Positions 55,285 to 64,000 of a stretch of DNA of 64,000 nt are shown piece by piece. The stretch lies in the NCBI RefSeq assembly GCF_000231115.1, contig NW_006889843.1, forward strand, positions 28,632 through 92,631, given 5' to 3'. The notes beneath the pieces are model-generated. The model had not been told where the DNA came from. It saw nothing but the letters and a program-made list of their open reading frames with translations, and ran no database searches. The first letter of the stretch is position 1; every line of letters begins with the position of its first letter. The translations under genes and the position numbers were made by a program. This DNA is from Vittaforma corneae ATCC 50505 (Eukaryota; Microsporidia; Nosematidae).

Positions 55285-55659
55285 ATGAAATTTACCAGCT
55301 GGCCCGAGCCACCAATTCAAAAGAGTTACAATCCACCAGAGATTCCAACAAAACTCAGATGTTTTGGACTAGGCTACACAGTCAACAATGGAAACCCAAA
55401 ACTTGATATTCCCCGCAAGGCTCTTGATAAGGATAAAATGAAGGAGTGTATTGAGAACTCCTTTAAACTCTTTTTGAAAGCTTTAAAAACACTTGATGGG
55501 TCAATTTTAAACGAGATCAGAGACATACATACGCATATTAATGAAGAGATAAACAAAGCAATTGCATTTGAAGATGAGGGCGGCATTAAAGAAGCAAAAA
55601 ATAGGAAAGTATCTATGAAAAACGAGATTCTAGACAGAATTCAAAGAATAATCAATTGA
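55285..55659 (+). CDS. Hypothetical protein, possible Med7
   Basis: CCCCT directly precedes the ATG. The 124-aa product starts MKFTSWPEPPIQKSYNPPEI, a Pro-rich beginning like that of Med7 (which starts with a Pro-rich segment), followed by long amphipathic helices (about 48-124), as in the Med7 coiled-coil region. Length is reduced compared with fungal Med7 (220 aa). The similarity is weak and other small Mediator or chromatin subunits are possible. Confidence 0.35.
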   Translation: MKFTSWPEPPIQKSYNPPEIPTKLRCFGLGYTVNNGNPKLDIPRKALDKDKMKECIENSFKLFLKALKTLDGSILNEIRDIHTHINEEINKAIAFEDEGGIKEAKNRKVSMKNEILDRIQRIIN

Positions 55660-55966
55660 AATGCTTAATGCCAGCAAATCATTAAATACAGCTACCAACC
55701 AGAATCCAAGTCTTATGCCGACATTCCAGCAAAATTTGGAACTACATCTTGGTGGCATTGCAGCTTTAGAGGCTATACTTGTACTTTGGAAGATATAGGG
55801 CATGAGGAAATATTCCCATTTTCAATAAACAATTTTGATTCCATATGGCGTGTTTTAGATTACACTAAGCAATATACACCAGCGCTTTAATAATACTTTT
55901 GCAACACCTTTAACGTACTATAAACATATAAAACTACAGATACAAAGCTTTCAAAGACAATTTACC
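55660..55966. other. Intergenic, 307 nt
   Basis: A 45-codon plus-strand frame begins at 55661, just after the preceding stop, and runs to 55798 with protein-like composition (MLNASKSLNTATNQ, ending LVLWKI). It is in a different frame from the upstream gene and lacks a start motif. It may be a continuation across an indel or chance. Nothing else was recognised. Confidence 0.35.
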
Positions 55967-57085
55967 TTAGAAACACTTCCTATGAACAACAGATGGTCCA
56001 TGCTCAGTATACTCCTCCTTGGTCACCCACATTTGCTGGAAGGTAGAAAGCGAAGCAAGGATGGATCCTCCGATCCAAACAGAGTACTTTCTCTCAGCAG
56101 GTGCCACGACCTTAACACGCATAGAAGACGAGGCAAACTTGGTAATCTCATTCTGGATTCTCTCGGCCATGTTAGGGAACACAGTGGAGCCACCACTCAA
56201 GACAATGGAGCCGTAGAGATCCTTTCGGATATCAACATCGCAGTTTAGTATTGAATCATAGATTGCATGCTGGATGCCCTTGCATTCCATGCCATAAAGA
56301 CTGGGATTAAATAGAATTTCAGGAGCTCTGAATCTCTGAGTTCCGAGCTTTACAACCACACCATCAGGCAATTCATACTCCTTCTCTTCATTATTTGTCA
56401 ACATCTCGTTTTCAAAATCAAGAGACACATAGCAGAGCTTCTCCTTCATATCTCTGACTATCTCAGCCTCTGCCGAAGTATTCATACTTATTCCTGACTC
56501 TGTAAGAATCTTCTTGAGATATTGAGTTATGTCTCTACCCGCAAGGTCGATTCTCTTGATCGCATGAGGAAGAGAGTATCCTTCGTAGATGGGAACAACA
56601 TGAGAAACACCGTCTCCCGAATCAAAGACAATACCGGTGGTGCGGCCAGAGGCATAGAGGCTCAAAACTGCTTGAATCTGGAGGAACCATGCTGGCACTT
56701 GGAATGTCTCGAACATTATCTGAATCATCTTTTCTCTGTTAGCCTTTGGATTGAGAGGCGCTTCTGTAAGTAGAACTGCGTGTTCCTCAGGAGCCACTCT
56801 CAGCTCATTGTAGAAAGTATGATGCCAGATTTTCTCCATTGAGTCCCAGTTGGTGACAATGCCATGCTCAATGGGATACTTCAGCTCAAGAATTCCTCTC
56901 TTCTTCTGGGCTTCATCACCAACATATGAGTCCTTCTGTCCCATACCCACCATTACCCCCTGGTGGCGAGGAGTACCAATGATGGACGGGAAGACTGCGC
57001 GAGGTGCATCGTCCCCTGCAAATCCAGCCTTTACAACACCACTTCCATTGTCTATTACAATTGGGCTTTTTGCGTCTGTTGCCAT
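55967..57085 (-). CDS. ACT1: Actin
   Basis: The ATG at 57085 has CCCC 3 nt upstream and gives 372 aa; in-frame sequence further upstream is the promoter region. Actin motifs are intact: [20 protein letters not shown] (about 11-30), [53 protein letters not shown] and the end VHRKCF. It forms filaments in the cytoskeleton. Length is the family norm (374-375). The sequence is more diverged than animal or yeast actin, as usual in microsporidia. A TXNDC9-type CCT co-chaperone for actin folding is encoded at 27818. Confidence 0.97.
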   Translation of the reverse strand: MATDAKSPIVIDNGSGVVKAGFAGDDAPRAVFPSIIGTPRHQGVMVGMGQKDSYVGDEAQKKRGILELKYPIEHGIVTNWDSMEKIWHHTFYNELRVAPEEHAVLLTEAPLNPKANREKMIQIMFETFQVPAWFLQIQAVLSLYASGRTTGIVFDSGDGVSHVVPIYEGYSLPHAIKRIDLAGRDITQYLKKILTESGISMNTSAEAEIVRDMKEKLCYVSLDFENEMLTNNEEKEYELPDGVVVKLGTQRFRAPEILFNPSLYGMECKGIQHAIYDSILNCDVDIRKDLYGSIVLSGGSTVFPNMAERIQNEITKFASSSMRVKVVAPAERKYSVWIGGSILASLSTFQQMWVTKEEYTEHGPSVVHRKCF

Positions 57086-57150
57086 GATGGGGTTCAAACT
57101 TTTTGAATTTAAAAACATAATTTTGGAGGGAACTCTTAAAATTTTTAAAA
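57086..57150 (-). promoter_or_regulatory. Actin start signals: CCCC at 57089-57092 and AAAATTTTT upstream
   Basis: On the coding strand an AAAATTTTTAA block (about 57137-57147) stands about 55 nt before the ATG and CCCC at -4 to -7. This is the clearest example of the two-part start signature seen throughout the window and known from other microsporidia. Confidence 0.6.
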
Positions 57151-57465
57151 GCTGCTCCACTGACTCGGAAAGCTCGGTAGAAGCGCTATAATTTAATTAA
57201 ATGCATAGCTTGTATTTCATATCTTATCTATAACTATGGAAAGAAAGTACTTTTAACTAAACTGTCAAGCATAAACACTCCTGACATGATTTCTGAGTAT
57301 TGCTATGCTGCTAGACATGTGTGCAAGTTGACAATGAATGCATATATAAGCACTAAATGGCATTTATTCTATGATCACTTGTGGAAGGTCAAGTTTGAAA
57401 AGAATCTATTTAATTAATAACTCCGTTTGTGAGGTACTTTGATATAGCTGGCTATGTAGCAATGA
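57086..57465. other. Intergenic, 380 nt
   Basis: It holds the actin start signals and AT-rich spacer; no other gene or RNA was recognised. Confidence 0.5.
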
Positions 57466-58872
57466 CTAGCACTTTTCTAGACTGTCCCCTACTCGAACAA
57501 GCGTTTCGATTCCAGAAAGTGAATTTCCACTGATTTCTTCCTTAAGCTCCCATTTAAAATCAGTTATAAGTACAACACAGGACCCTCCAAATTTAAAATA
57601 TCCAATCTCATCCATTTGGTCCAAGTGATCTCCGGCCTTGACAGATAAAACAATAGATCCTACCAGCGTAGCCCCAACTGCTACATAGTAGATAGTTCCT
57701 CGGCCTGTTTTAAGTACTATTACTGATCTTGCGTTTTCATCCAAAACTCTGTTGAACTTATTGATCGGATTCACACTGTGGTATGAGCCTTGAATGTGGT
57801 AAATCGAAACTACCTCGCAGGAAAGTGGCGCATGGAATCTATGGTAGTCTTGTGGCGCTAACCTGCATATGCATATGTTTTCAAAAGCAACATGTCTTTC
57901 CAACAGCTCTTCGACCTTAAAAAACTTCCCTTTGATACCCAGCAGTTTTCCATCAGCGTTTCCAAGGAGCCTACAGTCTGCTGGAGACGACACTTTACCA
58001 GAAACTTCAACAAATCTAGCATTTGGTTTTAGTTTTCTACTAAAGAAGTCATTGAAACTTGTAAATTCGCGTTTTTCGCATTCATTAATATCAATCTTGT
58101 ACATTCTTATAAATTTTTTTATTGACCGTACTGATGTGTGAGAGTCAAATCTTTGGCCTGCAACTACGGTAAGATATCGCATTATCTTGGATGCTATGAA
58201 GCTTCTATAGACACCAGACCTGTAAAGAAGATTTAAAATCAATTTTTGTGATACTGGAATGTACTCTTTGATAATTTTATGTGTGTTGAGCTCCTTAACA
58301 TAGACCGAGCCACCAAGAGGGGTGATGTATGCCAGAAGCTTGTTTATGAATGATCTTTTCAGTATTAGATTAAAGTACTCTGAAGTTTTTATCATTGATC
58401 GGTTGACTGACGGCCAAACTGAAACTTGTTTAAGCTCAAAATACTCAGTAGAAATCTCAAACGTATGAGAATTAAACGTGTTTCTAGAGTACAGTGAGGA
58501 TATTCTTTTAAAATACATACGTCTAACCATCTCCAAAATAAACTTTTTCAGCATGTTACTTTTTTTGAAGAGGATGTGAAGCTTTTTGAGAAGGCTTGGC
58601 GCAAGCTTCGAATCAATAAAGTCCAAAAGAGCATTAATGTCGTCTTGTCGTTGGACATTATTGTGTGGAACTATTCTACCATTCACCAGATCGATGTCTA
58701 CGATTTGGCAAATAGAGGATTTTGATGCCACAATACATGTAACACTTGTGAGAGACTCATCCAGTAAGACTGTCTCGGGAAATGTTGCTATTCTTACTTT
58801 TGAATTAAACTCCAGCGACACAATCTTTATTTGGCAGTGGCTGACTTTTGAATCTATCACGAACAGATTCAT
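57466..58872 (-). CDS. Phosphatidylserine decarboxylase (PSD2-type)
   Basis: CCC immediately precedes the ATG at 58872. The 468-aa protein has the PSD catalytic region in its second half: FSRKLKPNAR, SPADCRLLG, LAPQDYHRFHAPLSC, GSYHSVNP and FKFGGSCVV, where GGS is the self-cleavage site that makes the pyruvoyl group. The N-terminal 230 residues are diverged, with no clear C2 domain or membrane helix. The enzyme makes phosphatidylethanolamine from phosphatidylserine. Absence of an obvious targeting anchor fits an endomembrane type II enzyme. Confidence 0.88.
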   Translation of the reverse strand: MNLFVIDSKVSHCQIKIVSLEFNSKVRIATFPETVLLDESLTSVTCIVASKSSICQIVDIDLVNGRIVPHNNVQRQDDINALLDFIDSKLAPSLLKKLHILFKKSNMLKKFILEMVRRMYFKRISSLYSRNTFNSHTFEISTEYFELKQVSVWPSVNRSMIKTSEYFNLILKRSFINKLLAYITPLGGSVYVKELNTHKIIKEYIPVSQKLILNLLYRSGVYRSFIASKIMRYLTVVAGQRFDSHTSVRSIKKFIRMYKIDINECEKREFTSFNDFFSRKLKPNARFVEVSGKVSSPADCRLLGNADGKLLGIKGKFFKVEELLERHVAFENICICRLAPQDYHRFHAPLSCEVVSIYHIQGSYHSVNPINKFNRVLDENARSVIVLKTGRGTIYYVAVGATLVGSIVLSVKAGDHLDQMDEIGYFKFGGSCVVLITDFKWELKEEISGNSLSGIETLVRVGDSLEKC

Positions 58873-59236
58873 GGGAGTAAAGTTAAAAAGCAACAAACAC
58901 CAGATTCTTGACTACACCAATCTCTAGGATTCAAATAGGCTACAACAATACATCACATTGGGCGACTTCCGATAGCCACAAGCTTTGTCTACATCTGTAG
59001 AATAGCTGCTTGGTTCCAATAAAATAAAGGTATCTAAAGGCGTAGTCGCTTGTGTGGCAAAGTTTTGTGCCTCAAAACCAACACACTTGCTTTTTATCCG
59101 TTATTTGCATGCTGCCGGTTGGCCGTCACATCCAACCGGAGTATGAATGGGTACTGCTGAAAACATTTGAAGTTATCTGGCGTAGAAATTATTTTGTCTT
59201 ATTTTCAGTACAGCTAGCTTTGTTTTGCTTCCCCTG
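58873..59236. other. Divergent intergenic region, 364 nt, with a GC-rich hairpin
   Basis: This is the shared upstream region of the decarboxylase and the Sec7 gene. It contains the 8-bp GC-rich inverted repeat at 59115-59139. An open frame at 59052-59237 has no ATG near its start and no motif and is not called. Confidence 0.5.
59115..59139. repeat. GC-rich inverted repeat, 8-bp stem
   Basis: CCGGTTGG (59115-59122) pairs perfectly with CCAACCGG (59132-59139) around a 9-nt loop. It lies about 100 nt before the ATG of the Sec7 gene and is far more GC-rich than its surroundings. It could be a regulator-binding palindrome or RNA hairpin. Confidence 0.6.
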
Positions 59237-62191
59237 ATGAAGCTTTCGGACTACGAAGCAAATATCAGTGAAAAAGTAGAAGAAGATTCAACAAACGAGG
59301 AACCAGAAATTCAAAGTGCTGTAGAGTCGGTAGACACGGACGATGCATGCTTTACATCACAGGAGGTGTCAATTATCAAATCTCTGCTGTCGCTGGCGCC
59401 GCCACCTTCCTCGAGAGAGTCAAAGAAGCTTTTAAATAGCATAAGCTCCAGCTCAATCAAGCAAATCTATGCCAAATATTGACACTTACAAAAGCCACAA
59501 ATAAGGAGTTTGTGCATTATCTCGAAGTAATGCTAAGGTTTCCACATAAAAGCATAGACTTTGACGACTTGGTTGATGTGAAGTTTACAGCACAAGATAA
59601 ATATCTTAACCAGCTTGTCTACATATACTTTAGCATTATAGAACAATGCTACAGCCAAATGAGCTATGAGCAGAAACTCAAAGTCTTGTTCAGGTATCTG
59701 TTCCTGTTTTCCACCCACATCATGCTTGATCTTTCTATTTACCGACTTTTTGCTAACGTTCTTGAGCGTGACTTTCTTCATTTTTTTGTAGACAGGAAGC
59801 TTTTTCTAAATTTCCCATTTACAAAGGAGTTTATATTGGATTTTGCACACAGATTGCCTGAAAAAATAATCAAAGTTGGATATGAATTACCTGTATTTAG
59901 GAGCCTTGTATATTTCTGTTGCTCTTCTGACACGCAACATTCTCCAACTCCCCTGAACTGGATCATTAGACGGTGGAATATTCAGACAAAGCAAAGCATT
60001 CCATCGCTCTTTTACCACCACGATTGCACACTATTTCTTGAGCCAATTGCACACGAGAAGTTTCAAAGCTTGGACAATCCACTGTTGGAACTCAGGAAAG
60101 ATCTGAAGAACTGCTCTAACTGCTGTATTTGCTTTTCACAGAAGAACTCAGAAGCAAAAATTCAAAAATGTTTGCAAATGAAGCACGATATGGCACAGAG
60201 CATCGATGAGTTTAACAGATCAAATGTCATGTGCAGTCCCTTGAGTATTGATGTGGTCAGGCTTCTTCCATCGATTGATATTAAATCTCTTGGAGCATTT
60301 TTATGCAAAGAAAAAAACCTACCATGCTTGATAAGATTTGCCCAATCCTTTGATTTCAAGGACACCGGCATCCTCGAGGCTTTACGAATATTTCTGTCTT
60401 CATTTGTCATGGGTGGTGAAAGCCAAGTGATCGATCGTGTCATTACAGTCTATGCTAATGAGTTTGTTAATCAAAATATTGGCAATATCAAAGACTTTCC
60501 CGAAAGTCTACGCTGGCAAGATACACAAAATACCAAGAAAACTGCAAGAGAGTATCTTACGGATTTATTGTCCTTAATACAATGATGTTTAATCCTACCA
60601 TTGAAAAAAAGCTTGCTTTTGAGGACTTTCTCAAACAGCTAAACTACAGTGATACCACCTTTATCGATGGTGATAATGAACGCCTATCGTTTGATACGGA
60701 GGATTTGCGTGGATTCTACAATAGTATTCAGGAGAATGAAATGAAGGTTCCGAGCATGTGGGTTGATGGCTATGATAAGTTTCTGTTGTTTAAAAAACAC
60801 ATAGATACCTTAGAAAAGAACTGTCCAATCAACCAGAGTCAATCCACGGCTGCTCTGGCTAATGCAACGAAAGACGGACTTGAGATATGCAACGAGTGTG
60901 TCATTGCTTGCTACAGACAGTTATTTAGGGATGGGTTCAAGTCATTTACCTTTTTAGCACCTGAGTTATTTTTCAAGATTTCGTTGATATTGGATTGCAA
61001 GACAGAGTTTGGATATTACGTAGATTTTCATAAAAAAGATATTTCAAGATTCCTAGAATCTTCCAAACTTTATCTCGAGAATTTTCCAGCCAGTCAGTTA
61101 TTTGTTAATACTGTGCTTGACGCGCTAGAAAAAACCGAAAAACCAAAGACTTCAGTTTTGCCTGACATTAAGTCTATGTTCAGCAAGGCTCCATCACAGA
61201 AATTAAAGAAAAACCAATTTCTGCACTTTCTCAATTCATGTTGTCCGTCAATAGCTGCCTGGATATTCAATTTGCCAGCAAAGAGATTTGTAGCAAAAAT
61301 TGTATGCTATTAGACAGTCTCTCAGAGTCTCGTCGAAGCTATGTCAGAAAAATCTGCCACACAATCATTATTAACAACTCAGATATGATCGATGATTTTT
61401 CGCAATATAGCAACGAGCTTCAGCTGAAAATTGTAGATACAAACCCTGGCAAAATTTTGTGTAGTGTGAAAGACAGTATTAAAGCAAAATTTCTACTTCA
61501 GGAGTTTAGAAGTGGAAATACCACAGAGGACTATCATGATGCTTTTAACCACATTGAGGTATACAACCAAGACACGTTTGATGCATTTTGCATATTGCAG
61601 TCAAAGTATGATGATTTTGGCCGCATAGTTAAAGTTTACAAAGTTACAGACAACGACTCGAAGGAGAAATTTTGCTTTGACGAAAAGTTCCAGGAACAAC
61701 TGGCCAATCCTGCAGGCATTCTTAAGCTATTTACATCTTCGTCGTCAATCTTGAATGTAAAATTTACTAAAAAGATTCACAAAGACTCCTGTCCAATGGA
61801 CGATCCAAAATTTAACGATTTTGACAAGATTGTGTACCTGATTCTCAAATGCGATAGAAAGGATAGAGTCTTGGTAGAATATGCCTCGTGCATCATCAAT
61901 TATATGAGTGACAGCTTAGTTCTTCTTGTAAATCTGTATGAGCACATTTTCCCAATCTTTTTACAGATCTCATCTGAGTTTTCAGGTATACTCGTCAAAA
62001 TACTCATAAAGAGGATCAAGATGTTTATTGAGAATGGAGTAGCATGCTGTGAAGAAACAAAAGATCACGAAATCACATTCAAAATAAAACGCTTGGTGAA
62101 CACGCTTCAGCAAAACTCTCTTATTTCCGAGGCTGATTTAAAGTCCTTTGGTGTACAAGCCATAAATAAGCCCGATGTCGTTGAATTATAA
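59237..62191 (+). CDS. ARF guanine-nucleotide exchange factor with Sec7 domain, broken by three apparent frameshifts
   Basis: The start at 59237 follows CCCCTG. Four frames run on with overlaps: 59237-59482, about 59440-60585, about 60543-61313 and about 61172-62191; only the first has a proper start. The Sec7 domain spans the second and third: GAFLCKEKNL, FVMGGESQVIDR (carrying the catalytic glutamate, normally LPGEAQ) in one frame and GFIVLNTMMFNP, KLAFEDFLKQL and YNSIQENEM in the next; the normal motif is MLNTDLHNP. A single missing base near 60541-60550 restores the exact Sec7 spacing. All three breaks need one added base. The joined product would be about 985 aa, typical for an ARF-GEF of Golgi traffic. 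Confidence 0.72.
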
Positions 62192-62403
62192 ATATGAATT
62201 AAATTAACACATATGCAAGTACTGGACTGTTAATAAGCTCACTGTGGCATCGAATCCTCAGATTAAAACGTTTAGATTCCAATTAATTTCACGTACGTGA
62301 CTAAAATATTTTTATGATACTTTGCATCGACCAAGACAAAACCACCGTGCCATCAGAATATCCACCCTATTCTCCATCGGCTGCTGTAGATCAAATAAGT
62401 GAT

Positions 62404-62868
62404 TTATTCTAAATTCAACGGGATATAGTTTATGAAGGAATCCCATGCCATTTTTGTTCTATCTGATAAATGAGTTTCTAAAATTTTACCCAGTAGGTAT
62501 CTGTCTATCGTCCTCTTTTTGCTGTTTGTTTCCTCATCTGAATCTATTCCGAATTTTAATCTTATTTCGCAGGTCTCTTCGGATGAAATGCTGTGTCGAT
62601 TGTTCTGAAACCAAATCTGGATGCTCCTTGATGTGTGATTTAATATCAGCGCCAGATCTTCTCTTGTGTCAGAGGATGGAAACTTGGTTATCGCAAATAC
62701 ATCAACCAGAACCGCTTTTTGAAAATCGTTTTTGTGGGTCCTTACTTTTCTGCTACTAGACAATAACTCCCCCCTCTTGAGCTTCATCAGACCTAGAAGT
62801 GCCTCCAAATTGTTTTCCCTGGCTTTCTTGCAGGAGACATCTGTGTCCTGGTCAGCTTTAAGTGTCAT
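62404..62868 (-). CDS. Homeodomain transcription factor
   Basis: CCC lies two nt before the ATG. The 154-aa protein has a homeodomain at about 42-100 (DFQKAVLVDVFAITKFPSS, TREDLALILNHTSRS, IQIWFQNNRHS) with Trp48, Phe49, Asn51 and Arg53 intact. It shares LLGLMKLK and the FPSS-TR-DLA turn with the homeodomain protein at 50923, so the two are probable paralogues. The C-terminal 45 residues are charged and lack known motifs. Confidence 0.92.
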   Translation of the reverse strand: MTLKADQDTDVSCKKARENNLEALLGLMKLKRGELLSSSRKVRTHKNDFQKAVLVDVFAITKFPSSDTREDLALILNHTSRSIQIWFQNNRHSISSEETCEIRLKFGIDSDEETNSKKRTIDRYLLGKILETHLSDRTKMAWDSFINYIPLNLE

Positions 62869-63367
62869 ATGGGTTAAAATTAAAATTCTGATATTTATCC
62901 AGCATCAAGAGAAGTAAATTTTATGTCAACTTCCATCAATTATTTAAAAATAGTTTAAAAATTTTCAATGCAAAAACATTTATTACTTGGCCATTAACTA
63001 AATACAATACAAACAGGATCTACAAATGTCTTTCTACAGTTGCATATTTCAATCAATGTCTTCTTTTAATTATGTGTCAAACTTAAAAAATTTTTAAACT
63101 CAATTAAAAATCGAAGGAATTATGGAGTGCTTGATTAAAAAGCAGGCAGTACCCCATCAACATCAGCACATAGGACATTTTGGAACTTCAAATACGCATT
63201 GGAGGCCTGGTTATATCGAACAACGGAAGCAGTCTCTTAAACACAAAGAGGCTAATCAAATATACAAATGTAGTTTAAATTAAGGTTAACACGATAAATA
63301 CTTATGAACTAATTTTGCTGACAATTCATTTAGTAACAAACATATAATTACCAAAGAGATTAATTTA
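62869..63367. other. Intergenic, 499 nt
   Basis: It contains the upstream AAAATTTT/CCC signals of the homeodomain gene and a possible small gene at 63122-63283 (listed separately). Nothing else was recognised. Confidence 0.4.
63122..63283 (+). CDS. Possible small basic protein, 53 aa
   Basis: An AAAAAATTTTTAAA block lies about 30 nt before the ATG, the usual promoter signal here, but no CCC. The product is His/Gln/Lys-rich (MECLIKKQAVPHQHQHIGHF, then WRPGYIEQRKQSLKHKE) and basic. The frame is more GC-rich than its flanks. No family; it could be chance. Confidence 0.3.
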   Translation: MECLIKKQAVPHQHQHIGHFGTSNTHWRPGYIEQRKQSLKHKEANQIYKCSLN

Positions 63368-64000
63368 TTATACTGGTTGGATATTCCATAGTGCTGGGCC
63401 TGTAGCTGAGTCAAAATGAACTGTTGCTGCATTGTCTTTTGCTAGCCCTGGAACGCACAAGTAGCATCTTGCCATGTACTTTCCAGTATCAGCCTTAAAT
63501 CCGAATTTATCCCCGACTTTTTCAACTGTCCACTGAGCATATGGTGCACCATTTGGATCCTTAATATGGTTGAAAACACTGTCTGGATACTTACCACCTC
63601 TCCAACAGCCATTACATCTCGCAGCATATTGACCAATATCAGACTTTAGAATACACTTTCCGTCTAGCGACGATAGCGTCCACATAGCAAACCCGTCTCC
63701 AGCTCTTCCGTGGACAGTGACCGAATTAGGATTGGAGCCGCTGCCGCATCCGTAGCATCTAGCTAGATACAGTCCATTGTCTGCAACAATATAGACCTTC
63801 TTGCCCTCAAATCCACCACAGTTATCAGTTTTTGGAGGCTGCTTTGGTGTTACGGGCTTGACATCCACTGGTGTGCTTTTTGGAGGCTTACAAAGACCAT
63901 AATCACTGTCGTATTTGTACCAGTCATGTGAGTCCCTGCCGTCATGCACATCGTGAATCCCACCATGTATTCGGAAACCATTTCCACAACGGAAATCGTC
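63368..64000 (-). CDS. Cys-rich three-repeat beta-trefoil-like protein (5' end outside window)
   Basis: The frame remains open to the right edge, so the true start is not visible. After a Pro-rich linker (STPVDVKPVTPKQPPK) come three repeats of about 45-50 residues, each with Gly-x-Tyr-x-Ala-Arg-Cys-x-x-Cys and ending in Trp: GLYLARCYGC..MWTL, GQYAARCNGC..QWTV and GKYMARCYLC..LWNI. Three Trp-marked repeats fit a beta-trefoil, most like the fascin/actin-crosslinking group, with an added CxxC in every repeat. Disulfides would suggest a secreted protein such as a wall or host-surface factor; the signal peptide lies outside the window. Confidence 0.65.
   Translation of the reverse strand, partial: DDFRCGNGFRIHGGIHDVHDGRDSHDWYKYDSDYGLCKPPKSTPVDVKPVTPKQPPKTDNCGGFEGKKVYIVADNGLYLARCYGCGSGSNPNSVTVHGRAGDGFAMWTLSSLDGKCILKSDIGQYAARCNGCWRGGKYPDSVFNHIKDPNGAPYAQWTVEKVGDKFGFKADTGKYMARCYLCVPGLAKDNAATVHFDSATGPALWNIQPV

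Noticed and set aside
59437..60585. Spliceosomal introns as the cause of the Sec7 frame breaks
   Set aside because: No GTAAGT-type donor and branch/acceptor set was seen at the breaks, and single-base repair restores the Sec7 spacing.
1..64000. CRISPR arrays, bacterial operons, insertion sequences
   Set aside because: No regularly spaced direct repeats, transposase or bacterial signals were seen; the DNA is eukaryotic.

Overview
This window is nuclear DNA of a microsporidian, an obligate intracellular fungal relative. The evidence is the gene content and style. Genes are short and intronless and read like shortened fungal orthologues: Sec7-domain GEF, MSH2, Dre2, RPC40, TFB2, eIF2-gamma, actin, polo kinase, Elp4, Kae1, Isu1. 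Many starts sit 0-15 nt after a CCC or CCCC run, often with an AAAATTTT block just upstream, which is the known microsporidian translation/transcription start signature. The DNA is AT-rich, with intergenic spacers of about 100-500 nt, looser than in Encephalitozoon. The species cannot be fixed from sequence alone; a Vittaforma- or Enterocytozoon-type genome would fit (inference). One assembly gap of 758 N lies at 29571-30328.

Layout. 0-6 kb: end of a trehalose-6-phosphate phosphatase, an eIF3g-like RRM protein, an EMAPII/Arc1-like tRNA-binding protein and a CCCH zinc-finger protein (both with an apparent frame break), and a secreted Cys-rich EnP1-like protein with an 11-residue tandem repeat. 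6-20 kb: membrane and secretory proteins (p24), Hel2/ZNF598, AGM1 (UDP-GlcNAc for chitin), tRNA-Ser(AGA), Kae1, polo kinase, a CID protein. 19.5-31 kb: two divergent genes whose ATGs share one CATG inside CCCATGGG, RPC40, TFB2, a miniaturised thioredoxin-reductase-like protein, a degenerate homeodomain protein, eIF2-gamma, a TXNDC9/Plp1-like protein, a membrane protein followed at 1-nt overlap by a tiny secreted protein, the gap, uridine kinase. 31-40 kb: SulP transporter with STAS domain, Elp4, a CM1-motif spindle-pole candidate, Tah18. 40-52 kb: a region enriched in small secreted or anchored proteins, with GRASP, Isu1, MED6, a forkhead factor and a homeodomain factor. 52-64 kb: MSH2, Dre2, a possible MED7, actin, phosphatidylserine decarboxylase, a Sec7 ARF-GEF broken into four frames, another homeodomain gene, and the 3' part of a Cys-rich three-repeat beta-trefoil-like protein.

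How the genes fit together. Tah18, Dre2 and Isu1 are core Fe-S cluster genes. p24, GRASP and the Sec7 GEF belong to the early secretory pathway, which must carry the many signal-peptide proteins encoded here. AGM1 and the secreted proteins point to spore-wall building. TFB2, MED6, RPC40 and the CID protein, with forkhead and homeodomain factors, are transcription. Polo kinase, the CM1 protein and a TACC-like coiled coil suggest spindle-pole function. Product names rest on motifs read by eye; no database search was run.
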